Source: Rhynchopus sp. YZ270_cl-10 (lineage: Eukaryota > Euglenozoa > Diplonemea > Diplonemida > Diplonemidae). Taken from it: a stretch of 64,000 bases of DNA. The DNA is taken from positions 1,426,001 through 1,490,000 of the forward strand of contig OZ037854.1 in NCBI GenBank assembly GCA_964035575.1, in the 5' to 3' direction. Positions 1 to 6,324 of this stretch are shown here, one piece after another (position 1 is the first letter of the stretch; every line of letters starts with the position of its first letter). Made by a program: the position numbers and the translations under genes. The notes under the pieces were generated by a model. It was not told the DNA's origin. It did not search any database and saw only the letters and a list, made by a program, of their open reading frames with translations.

Positions 1-91
1 TGTTAGGTACAAAAAAACCATCATATTTTTTACACTACTGGCATGCTTCCCAGGACACGTCTGTACTCAGAACGTTGTAGAGAAAAAAGGC

Positions 92-211
92 AACCAACGA
101 TTTCTAAAGCTACAGTTTCTGTACTTCATTGGTATGGAAGCATGAAGATTATATTCTTCTCACACAACTTTGTCAAAACATGGCCAGTTTCGAAAGAGAC
201 TGGCCTTTTTT
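92..211 (+). ncRNA. SL RNA: Spliced leader (SL) RNA, unit 1 copy 1
   Basis: Donor RNA for trans-splicing: the exon is moved to the 5' end of nuclear mRNAs. The exon (92-131, start uncertain by 1 nt) begins AACCAACGATTT, contains the kinetoplastid/diplonemid core ACAGTTTCTGTACTT and ends ATTG before the donor GTATGG. The intron part has a Sm-like AACTTTGTC and a 3' hairpin GGCCAGT/ACTGGCC, then six T. A GCTTCCCAG element lies 47 bp upstream and AGAACRTTGTAGAGAAAA directly upstream. Five copies in this unit differ only in a few intron bases. Confidence 0.93.
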
Positions 212-529
212 ACGTTAGCATCACCTTCTGCAAACCCCAAAAAACACACATGATTCCCATCACACACAAGTGCTTGCTGCAACCCATTTGTATATTGCCT
301 GCAAAACCATGTGTGCAACCATTTGTGGCACTGGTACCACATATACCCCTTCAGAAACCACTGTTGACTCTTATGAATATACTTGTGTAAGCCTCTCACC
401 TAAGCATATTCTGTGCAGACCCTTCCCAGTGACCAATAGGTTAGGTACGAAAAAGCGACCATATTTAGGACACTGGAAGAAGGCTTACCAGTTCACGTTG
501 GAGCTTAGAACATTGTAGAGAAAAAAGGC

Positions 530-646
530 AACCAACGATTTCTAAAGCTACAGTTTCTGTACTTCATTGGTATGGAAGCATGAAGATTATTCTTCACACA
601 CAACTTTGTCAAACATGGCCAGCCTCGAAAGAGACTGGCCTTTTTT
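530..646 (+). ncRNA. SL RNA: SL RNA, unit 1 copy 2
   Basis: Same exon, donor and T-tract as copy 1. The hairpin loop reads CCTCGAAAGAG and one A is missing after TTTGTC. The upstream element here is GCTTACCAG, again 47 bp before the exon. Confidence 0.93.
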
Positions 647-963
647 ACGTTAGCACGATTGTCTTTGTGCACAAGAAGCAAACCCAAAAACACACCCAAT
701 TCACACCTGACCTAATGCACAAGTGCTTACTGCACCCCATTTTTAAATCGCCTGCAAAACCATATTTGTGACACTTGTTCCCCTTCAGAAGCCACTGTTG
801 ACTCTGTCGAATATCCTTCTGTAGGATCACACTTAAGGATATTTTTATGTAGAACCTTCACAGTGACCAAGATGTCAGGTACGAAAAAGCAACCGTATTA
901 TAGACATTGGCAGAAGGCTTCCCAGAACAAGTGGGTACCTAGAACATTGTAGAGAAAAAGGGC

Positions 964-1081
964 AACCAACGATTTCTAAAGCTACAGTTTCTGTACTTCA
1001 TTGGTATGGAAGCATGAAGATTATTCTTCTCACACAACTTTGTCAAAACATGGCCAGTTTCGAAAGAGACTGGCCTTTTTT
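964..1081 (+). ncRNA. SL RNA: SL RNA, unit 1 copy 3
   Basis: Same exon and donor as copy 1, with GCTTCCCAG 47 bp upstream. Its downstream flank runs into the U6 upstream element. Confidence 0.93.
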
Positions 1082-1159
1082 ACGTTAACACGATCGTCTT
1101 GTGCACAAGAAGCAAAAAAACCCACACAACAACAGCAGAAGTTTAGAACCACATTCAGA

Positions 1160-1195
1160 CCCTGACCCAACTCCAACAAGGGGCCCCTGTCTTGT
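1160..1195 (+). promoter_or_regulatory. Upstream element of U6 (Pol III external-promoter type)
   Basis: Reads CCCTGACCCAACTCC...CCTGTCTTGT and ends 24 bp before the inferred U6 start at 1219. A TATATA lies at 1211-1216. The same element at the same distance precedes 7SL and the unidentified RNA. A promoter role is inferred from position and conservation. Confidence 0.7.
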
Positions 1196-1218
1196 CAACC
1201 ACCTTGTGCATATATACT

Positions 1219-1324
1219 GGACCCCAGAAATGGGACATCCGTTAAAATTGGATCGATACAGAGAAGATTAGCATGGTCCCTGCGCAAGGATGACACGCAT
1301 TAATCGAGAAAGTATCAACTTTTT
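1219..1324 (+). ncRNA. U6: U6 snRNA
   Basis: Catalytic-core snRNA of the spliceosome. The 5' stem-loop GGACCCCAGAAATGGG is followed by ACATCC, much like trypanosome U6. It then shows the invariant ACAGAGA box, GATTAGCA (U4 stem I partner), the TGCGCAAGGATGACACGCA core with the AGC triad region, and a run of nine T for Pol III termination. TATATA sits just upstream. Confidence 0.96.
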
Positions 1325-1542
1325 TTTTGTCCCCCGGATCACACGCATTTTTTACACTGGTGTCTTCTTCATGCTTCCCAGACCAACACATATGTGCAGA
1401 CATACCCATCACCCACAGGTGGCAAGTGGCAGGCTGCAGTAACCCATTGAAATATTGGTTTCAAAAAACGACCATATGGTTTATGCTACTGGCATGCTTC
1501 CCTGAGCATATACATGTCGAAAGCTGTGTAGAGAAAAAGAGC

Positions 1543-1660
1543 AACCAACGATTTCTAAAGCTACAGTTTCTGTACTTCATTGGTATGGAAGCATGAAGAT
1601 TACTCTTCTCACACAACTTTGTCAAAACATGGCCGGTTTCGAAAGAGACTGGCCTTTTTT
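1543..1660 (+). ncRNA. SL RNA: SL RNA, unit 1 copy 4
   Basis: Same exon and donor. The terminal hairpin has GGCCGGT instead of GGCCAGT, which keeps pairing through a G-U. GCTTCCCTG lies 47 bp upstream. It sits between U6 and 7SL. Confidence 0.93.
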
Positions 1661-1749
1661 ACGTTAGCATGATTGTCTTTGTGTGTCTTTGTGCAAAGCA
1701 AAAAAAAAAACACACACAAGAAGTGAGGATCTTCAAAACCACGTTTTTG

Positions 1750-1785
1750 ACCTGACCCACCTCCAACTAGACAACCCTGTCTTGT
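1750..1785 (+). promoter_or_regulatory. Upstream element of 7SL
   Basis: CCTGACCCACCTCC...CCCTGTCTTGT, ending 24 bp before the inferred 7SL start at 1809. Same element as that of U6. Function inferred from this shared position. Confidence 0.7.
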
Positions 1786-1808
1786 ATTCCGACAATATGG
1801 TATCTATT

Positions 1809-2120
1809 GAGCCGGGATGTGTTGGCTGCATCCTGAAACCCCTAGCTTCTGGGGGGGCAAGCTTCTCCAGAACTGGGCACTCTTTGAGGTGGACCAAAGG
1901 CACCTTCAACTTCTGTGTTGATGTGTTGTCCGTGTTAGTCTACTGTCCTGTTTGCGGCCTTGGTGTAAACCAGGGCAACAATCAGAGTGAAATGGGGTGA
2001 ACCGGGCCAGGCTGGTCTCACAGAGCAGCTCATAACTCCTGCAGTGGACAGTTCAAGGATCGCAGCACAGAGCAGAGTGAGGGTGTTTCCAACTCAATGG
2101 CTTGAACTGGAGAAGCGTTT
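1809..2120 (+). ncRNA. 7SL: 7SL (signal recognition particle) RNA
   Basis: RNA scaffold of SRP, which targets secretory ribosomes to the ER. The Alu-domain start GAGCCGGGATGTGTTGGC matches 7SL. The S domain has GGGGTGAACCGG, CCAGG and AGAGCAG (helix 8 and its symmetric loop) and a helix 6 hairpin CTTGGT-GTAA-ACCAGG with a GNAR loop for SRP19. CTTCTCCAG near 1870 pairs with CTGGAGAAG at the 3' end (helix 5), followed by six T. The ends are estimated. The helix 8 apical loop does not read GGAA. Confidence 0.9.
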
Positions 2121-2285
2121 CTTTTTTACATTTTTCCATGTGAACATTGTTTCCACATCACCATACACATGTGTTGTTGATACACCCCACCACGTTGCCC
2201 AGACCATTCCTACCCACATTATTCACCACAAGTGGCATGTTTACCAGCACATGTTGGTGCTTAGAGCAATGTTAAGAAAAAGGGC

Positions 2286-2404
2286 AACCAACGATTTCTA
2301 AAGCTACAGTTTCTGTACTTCATTGGTATGGAAGCATGAAGATTATATTCTTCTCACACAACTTTGTCAAACATGGCCAGCCTCGAAAGAGACTGGCCTT
2401 TTTT
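2286..2404 (+). ncRNA. SL RNA: SL RNA, unit 1 copy 5
   Basis: Same exon and donor. The upstream element is weaker (GTTTACCAG) but keeps the 47-bp spacing. It lies between 7SL and the unidentified Pol III RNA. Confidence 0.92.
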
Positions 2405-2470
2405 ACGTCACCATGAGAAAAAACATTCACACATATGATGCATGTACAAAGTGCACAGGTGTGTGTGTCA

Positions 2471-2506
2471 CCCTGACCCACCTCCAACAAGACAACCCTG
2501 TCTTGT
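2471..2506 (+). promoter_or_regulatory. Upstream element of the unidentified Pol III RNA
   Basis: CCCTGACCCACCTCC...CCTGTCTTGT, ending 24 bp before GGGTGCTAAG at 2530. Same element and spacing as for U6 and 7SL. Confidence 0.65.
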
Positions 2507-2529
2507 TTTCCCATACTCTCCCTATGTTT

Positions 2530-2851
2530 GGGTGCTAAGTTAGTGTGCTACTTCGAAACCAAACAACTCGTTCAGCAACAGCTAAAACTTGAAAAGACCT
2601 TTCTTATCAGAAAATTCTTTACAATTTTTATGATGTGTCCTGCTGTGGGCCTGATATGGCCCAAGGCGGAACCACTTTCATATGATGTAAATCCCGTACG
2701 TTCGTACAGAATATTACCCATGATGATTATTCTTACATTAGCGTGTAACACTAATTCTGACTGCGTTCTATTTCACACTTCAAATATTAGAACTGGATGT
2801 GGGGCTGCCAGTTTACTGGTGGTCCCGATCCAGCACACAATGCAAGCACCC
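2530..2851 (+). ncRNA. Unidentified structured Pol III RNA (~322 nt)
   Basis: Not assigned to a known family. It begins GGGTGCTAAG exactly 24 bp after the U6/7SL-type upstream element and ends GCAAGCACCC followed by six T. The first 7 nt (GGGTGCT) pair perfectly with the last 7 (AGCACCC), giving a closing helix. A diverged, inverted second copy (20188-20517) keeps start, end, T-tract and internal hairpins. One hairpin, TGGGCC/GGCCCA here, reads CGGGCC/GGCCTG there, so a T-A pair has become C-G. Reading it as a protein frame is unlikely because indels between the copies break the frame. RNase MRP or U3 are possible, but I see no diagnostic box. Confidence 0.65.
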
Positions 2852-3136
2852 TTTTTTATATTACCCCACCCAGTACCCCCCCTGTGTCTGTGTTGTTGCC
2901 TGAAAAAGCATCACCTTTTACAGGCTTCCTTGTGGGGAGTGTTCGGTCAAGTGATAGTGATGAAGAAGGACAGGGGCGAGTTTTCTCGTGAAATGCTTTG
3001 AAGCCTCTGACATTGAGAGGCTCGCTCCGACCTCTGTTTTTAATAACCCTTACCGGTAACCACTGTGTATGTATGGTATGTATGGTATGTATGATATGTT
3101 GCCTTTGTGTGTTTGTTTTTGTTTTGTTAAAAAAGA

Positions 3137-3324
3137 GGGTATGCCACTCCTGGATGTTGTGCAGCTCCAGGGCAACATGTGTGAACGGACCAGGTTGCCC
3201 TGGCGACCCGTCACCCCAATGAGAAATTGCGTTAATATCATCAGTGCACAAGGCACTGTATCAGATATTAAGCTGATAAGAACAGATAATACACTTGATC
3301 TTAGCCAAAAGGCCGAGAAGGTAT
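3137..3324 (-). ncRNA. U2: U2 snRNA
   Basis: Branch-site-recognising snRNA. Reading the minus strand from 3324: ATACCTTCTCGGCCTTTTGG, then the branch-site helper, stem-loops IIa/IIb (AGTGCCTTGTGCACT), a U-rich AATTTCTC in the place of the Sm site, and a 3' hairpin CCTGGAGCTGCACAACATCC ending GGCATACCC. About 188 nt, as in other eukaryotes. The 5' end is 48 bp from a GCTTCCCTG element. Confidence 0.95.
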
Positions 3325-3363
3325 GACTTCTTTTTAGTCCATACCAAATTCGACACCCATGTA

Positions 3364-3372
3364 CAGGGAAGC
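3364..3372 (-). promoter_or_regulatory. GCTTCCCTG element upstream of U2
   Basis: On the minus strand, 48 bp before the U2 start. The same core stands 47-54 bp before SL, U1, U4 and U5. A PSE-like role is inferred from spacing. Confidence 0.5.
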
Positions 3373-3474
3373 ATGATGATGATCAATATTACTAGGAAAC
3401 AACAAGGCAAACAGATTACACACCCATGTCACAGGGAAGTGAGCGAAGGTGATGATCAATCGTAGTAAAAACAA

Positions 3475-3616
3475 GGCCGCCGAAGCAGCTACACAAATTG
3501 CCAATGTGGCAACGCCGAAGCGGCCCATGGCGGGAATTGGGTAGTTTTCAACCAGCAATCTCTCCACAGCGTCCCTATTTGGTCATTGCTTATGGAATTA
3601 TCCCGAGCGCAAGAAT
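3475..3616 (-). ncRNA. U4: U4 snRNA
   Basis: Chaperone snRNA that pairs with U6. On the minus strand it begins ATTCTTGCGC (stem II region), then AAGCAATGA of the 5' stem-loop K-turn, ATTGCTGGTTGAAAAC (stem I partner of U6 GATTAGCA), CCCAATTCCCGCC, and CATTGGCAATTTGTG as Sm site. It ends in the hairpin GCTGC-TTCG-GCGGC. Ends are estimated. The 3' flank region (3420-3476) is partly duplicated at 3354-3407. Confidence 0.9.
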
Positions 3617-3655
3617 ACCTCCTTTTCTCCCAGTCGTGTCACAAAGCTATGTCAA

Positions 3656-3664
3656 CAGGGAAGC
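3656..3664 (-). promoter_or_regulatory. GCTTCCCTG element upstream of U4
   Basis: 48 bp before the inferred U4 5' end on the minus strand. Same core and spacing as for U2 and SL. Confidence 0.5.
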
Positions 3665-4088
3665 GTGTTGGGGTGGTAACATAAAGACACCACGTAAAGC
3701 TAACACACCAGAACTACCACCACCAATGTGCCTCCCTGTAGACATCTGTGCAGCCGATAGGTGGAACAAACAAGGGCAAGACTGTACTCTACACAGGATC
3801 TGTTTTTGAGTGCATTCGTGTTGAAGATTGTTTTCTTCGGCACAAGACCAAAGCTGGATGATGACATAGGTTGGGCATGTGCAGCATGAGCACTTGCGAT
3901 GATTGTCACATACTTCTTGTATTGTTTTGTCTCTCCCCTGTATGGCGCAGGGAAGAGTACCAGGCACAGCCCTTCCACTTACAGCTTGTTTTTAAGAAAA
4001 ACCTCAAAAAAGGCTTCACATTACTTTTTTCACCTTCAAGGACATCTTGATCAATCAAGAAGTTACCACACTATCCTCGCTCTCAACA
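3665..4088. other. Spacer between U4 and U5
   Basis: About 420 bp with no recognisable gene. It contains a box C-like ATGATGA near 3855 but no matching box D, so I call nothing here. Confidence 0.5.
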
Positions 4089-4097
4089 TGCTTCCAT
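4089..4097 (+). promoter_or_regulatory. GCTTCCATG element upstream of U5
   Basis: About 50 bp before the inferred U5 start. A variant of the SL/snRNA upstream core. Confidence 0.4.
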
Positions 4098-4138
4098 GTG
4101 TAGCAAAGTGCATACAGCAATAGAACAAAACAGAGCCA

Positions 4139-4241
4139 TATCACGGTTCTTGCCCATATCGAACTCATCTTTCGCCTTTTACTAAAGATGACCGTGGGTA
4201 AGAGCCACTAAGTGAAAGCATAATTTTTGAAGGGGCCTTTG
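4139..4241 (+). ncRNA. U5: U5 snRNA
   Basis: Holds the exons together in the spliceosome. It has the invariant loop I CTTTCGCCTTTTACTAAAG. The long stem GGTTCTTGCCC pairs with GGGTAAGAGCC, and a perfect Sm site AATTTTTGA is followed by a short 3' hairpin. Both ends are estimated. Confidence 0.93.
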
Positions 4242-4276
4242 TGTCTCATCTGTTTTTAAGTCTTGACAACCACTAC

Positions 4277-4285
4277 GCTTCCCTG
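4277..4285 (+). promoter_or_regulatory. GCTTCCCTG element upstream of U1
   Basis: 46-54 bp before the U1 region, depending on the exact U1 start. Same core as for U2, U4 and SL. Confidence 0.45.
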
Positions 4286-4328
4286 AAGGTGTTGGAGTTT
4301 CGCATGTTGTTAAACTCAGCTAGAGGTT

Positions 4329-4485
4329 ACATACCTTACTGGTGTCTGACCTGATCAACAAGGGCGTCGACACACCAGTGGCCCTTGCATTGCACTGCGC
4401 AGGGGATACTGGTGGCACTAGCTTCGGCTGGCTTGCACAGTGAAATTTTTGACAGCGGCGGTGCTGTGCTTTGCACAAACCCGCC
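4329..4485 (+). ncRNA. U1: U1 snRNA
   Basis: 5' splice-site snRNA. The 5' region reads ACATACCTTACTGG instead of the usual ATACTTACCTG. Stem-loop I has loop TGATCAACAAGG (U1-70K type). Stem-loop II has loop ATTGCACT as in the U1A site. A third hairpin CTAGC-TTCG-GCTGG, Sm site AAATTTTTGACAG and terminal hairpin GGCGG/CCGCC follow, then T5. Unlike the reduced U1 of trypanosomes it keeps stem-loop II. The start could lie anywhere from 4325 to 4331. Confidence 0.88.
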
Positions 4486-4770
4486 TTTTTAAACAAACAA
4501 ACCAAAACAAACGTGATCACACAAACCATCATGTTACCCAGTAAACCCAGTAAACCCAGCACACTGGTCTAGAGGGATCGACCACTGAGTGGTGACCTGT
4601 GAGCACACAGGCACCTGCTCCGATGCAGTAGTGCAGCGCACTAAGTGTTGTGCTAAGGACTGGCCAAACTTGTTAAACCTGCTGACCCACAAACCGGTTT
4701 TCACAACCGAAGCAAAAACAAGGTCAGAAATAAAAAGCTCTTCAAAGGTTTTCGAACCTGACTCAGTATT

Positions 4771-4889
4771 GGATTCGGCCATACTCTGGTGAATACACCT
4801 CATCCCGCCTGATTTGAGAAGTTAAGCACCAGCAGGCCTGGATAGTACTGGCGTGGGTGACCAGCTGGGAAGTCCGGGTGCTTGAATCC
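4771..4889 (+). rRNA. 5S rRNA: 5S rRNA
   Basis: 119 nt from GGATTCGGCCATACTC to GGGTGCTTGAATCC. The terminal helix GGATTC/GAATCC closes. Internal control region GAAGTTAAGCACC...GGCCTGGATAGTACTGG...GTGGGTGACC is intact, and T5 follows. AAATAAAAAGCTC lies about 40 bp upstream of this and the next 5S gene. Confidence 0.97.
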
Positions 4890-4935
4890 TTTTTGCTTTT
4901 CTTCCGTGTTGGTGTGTGGTTTTAGGACATCCAGA

Positions 4936-4971
4936 CCCTGACCCACCTCCAACAAGACAACCCTGTCTTGT
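4936..4971 (+). promoter_or_regulatory. U6/7SL-type upstream element
   Basis: CCCTGACCCACCTCC...CCCTGTCTTGT, the same element that precedes U6 and 7SL. Its usual 24-bp spacing would put a start at about 4995. Confidence 0.55.
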
Positions 4972-4994
4972 ATCCCTGTGTTTGTTGCACTATC

Positions 4995-5372
4995 CAGAGA
5001 GCAGAAATGAGGGGAGACTACACCACCGACGGTGCTTCAGCCTACAGGAGCATGCTGGAATGTGAATGCTGCATGACAGCATTCACAATTTCACCTTTGG
5101 TGAGATGGAGATGAGCGCAAAGGTGCAAAAATGCACAACAAAAACTGAGGAAGAGGCATCCATACTCCCCAGAAGGGACGTGCGCACCTGCAGCCAAAAA
5201 TTCTCCTGTGCTTAATATCATGCGCGCTGGGGATGCCGAAATAGCTAAACTGTTGCAAGAAGTGGGACTAATTCCCAGGCAGTTGCCCTGTACAACATGC
5301 AAGTCCACAATGCCAGAAACACTGTACTGGACACCAAGATACTCCAAGAAGATCGCAAACTGGCCTTATTTT
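4995..5372 (+). ncRNA. Candidate Pol III RNA downstream of a U6-type element
   Basis: Predicted only from the promoter element, clear hairpins (GTGAATGCTG/CAGCATTCAC at 5062-5086, CACCG/CGGTG, GTGCAAAAATGCAC) and a TTTT at 5369-5372. No family recognised. The 3' half overlaps a protein-like reading frame, so this may instead be a chimeric remnant. Confidence 0.35.
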
Positions 5373-5378
5373 AGGTGA
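5115..5378 (+). pseudogene. Protein-like frame, possible transposase N-terminal zinc-ribbon fragment
   Basis: Open for 87 codons; the only good Met is at 5220. The segment LLQEVGLIPRQLPCTTCKST has a short helix followed by CxxC, a layout seen at the start of IS1016/Merlin-type transposases. No catalytic domain follows. The overlapping candidate RNA makes the coding interpretation uncertain. Confidence 0.25.
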
Positions 5379-5525
5379 AATGACCTAATGCAGAGTGCAG
5401 CGGAACAGGGGAGACAAATAAAGTTTCCTGTACCATGCAACACCCAAGACCTTTTGCACAAGTGAAGCAAAAACAAGCTCAGAAATATAAAGCTCTTCAA
5501 AGGTTTTCCACCCAGACCCATTATT

Positions 5526-5644
5526 GGATTCGGCCATACTCTGGTGAATACACCTCATCCCGCCTGATTTGAGAAGTTAAGCACCAGCAGGCCTGGATAG
5601 TACTGGCGTGGGTGACCAGCTGGGAAGTCCGGGTGCTTGAATCC
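5526..5644 (+). rRNA. 5S rRNA: 5S rRNA
   Basis: Same 119-nt gene as at 4771, in the same orientation, with a T6 terminator. About 60 bp of 5' flank is a diverged duplicate of the flank of the first gene. Confidence 0.97.
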
Positions 5645-5727
5645 TTTTTTCCTTATTTGTGGTGTAACACACAGAAGTTGGTTGAAAAGTGAACTGATAG
5701 TATTCAGCGCAAAGCATGATTATTGAA

Positions 5728-5799
5728 GGGTATATAGCTCAGTGGTAGAGCATTCGGCTGCAGTCCGAACGGTCCCTGGTTCGAACCCGGGTGTGCCCT
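5728..5799 (+). tRNA. tRNA-Cys(GCA)
   Basis: Cloverleaf closes: GGGTATA/TGTGCCC acceptor, loop CTGCAGT, T-arm GGTTCGAACCC, discriminator T as usual for Cys. First gene of the tRNA block. Confidence 0.95.
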
Positions 5800-5893
5800 C
5801 TCTTTTTTGTTTCAAGATTTTCTGTGTGTTACTTTTCCCCTTTTGGTTTTGAATTTCATCCCCACCTTGTAAAGATTCGTTTAAGAAATGTAA

Positions 5894-5966
5894 GGGGGTT
5901 TAGCTCAAATGGTAGAGCGCTCGCTCAGCATGCGAGAGGTAGAGGGATCGATACCCTCAATCTCCA
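5894..5966 (+). tRNA. tRNA-Ala(AGC)
   Basis: Acceptor GGGGGTT/AATCTCC, anticodon stem CTCGC/GCGAG, loop TCAGCAT. Position 33 is C, not T. Confidence 0.95.
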
Positions 5967-6057
5967 AACATTTTTTGGCTTGGAAACACTGTTGTGATAT
6001 TTCCAGATCTCAATTCTTTTTGGTACCAAAGAAAAAGAAGGAAGCGACAGAATTGTA

Positions 6058-6129
6058 TCTCCTATGGTGTAGTGGTTAGCACTCGAGACTCTGAATCTCG
6101 CGACCGCGGTTCGAATCCGCGTAGGAGAA
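6058..6129 (+). tRNA. tRNA-Gln(CTG)
   Basis: Acceptor TCTCCTA/TAGGAGA, stem CGAGA/TCTCG, loop CTCTGAA with T33. Confidence 0.95.
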
Positions 6130-6222
6130 CTTTCCTTTTTCTCCGTTTCGTCCCTTGTTATTCTCCTCTGTGACTGGTTGAAACGCATTCCCACTTCCAT
6201 ATTCTTGTTGGCTTTTATTGAA

Positions 6223-6304
6223 GGCGAGATGGCCGAGTGGTCTAAGGCGCCAGGTTAAGGCCCTGGTCCCTTCGGGGGCGTGGGTTCAAACCCCACTCTC
6301 GTCA
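6223..6304 (+). tRNA. tRNA-Leu(AAG)
   Basis: Class II with long variable arm. GGCGAGA/TCTCGTC acceptor, stem CCAGG/CCTGG, loop TTAAGGC with T33. Confidence 0.95.
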
Positions 6305-6324
6305 CTTGTTATTCTTTTTCATTT

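Noticed and set aside
2528-3001. 157-codon open frame on the plus strand
   Set aside because: It coincides with the unidentified RNA. The diverged partner has indels that break the frame, while RNA ends and hairpins are kept.
3690-3970. U3 snoRNA in the U4-U5 spacer (ATGATGA box C-like motif)
   Set aside because: No box D, box A or hinge could be matched on either strand.
5042-5347. 101-codon minus-strand frame conserved in three units
   Set aside because: The units are almost identical overall, so conservation carries no weight, and the opposite frame looks more protein-like.
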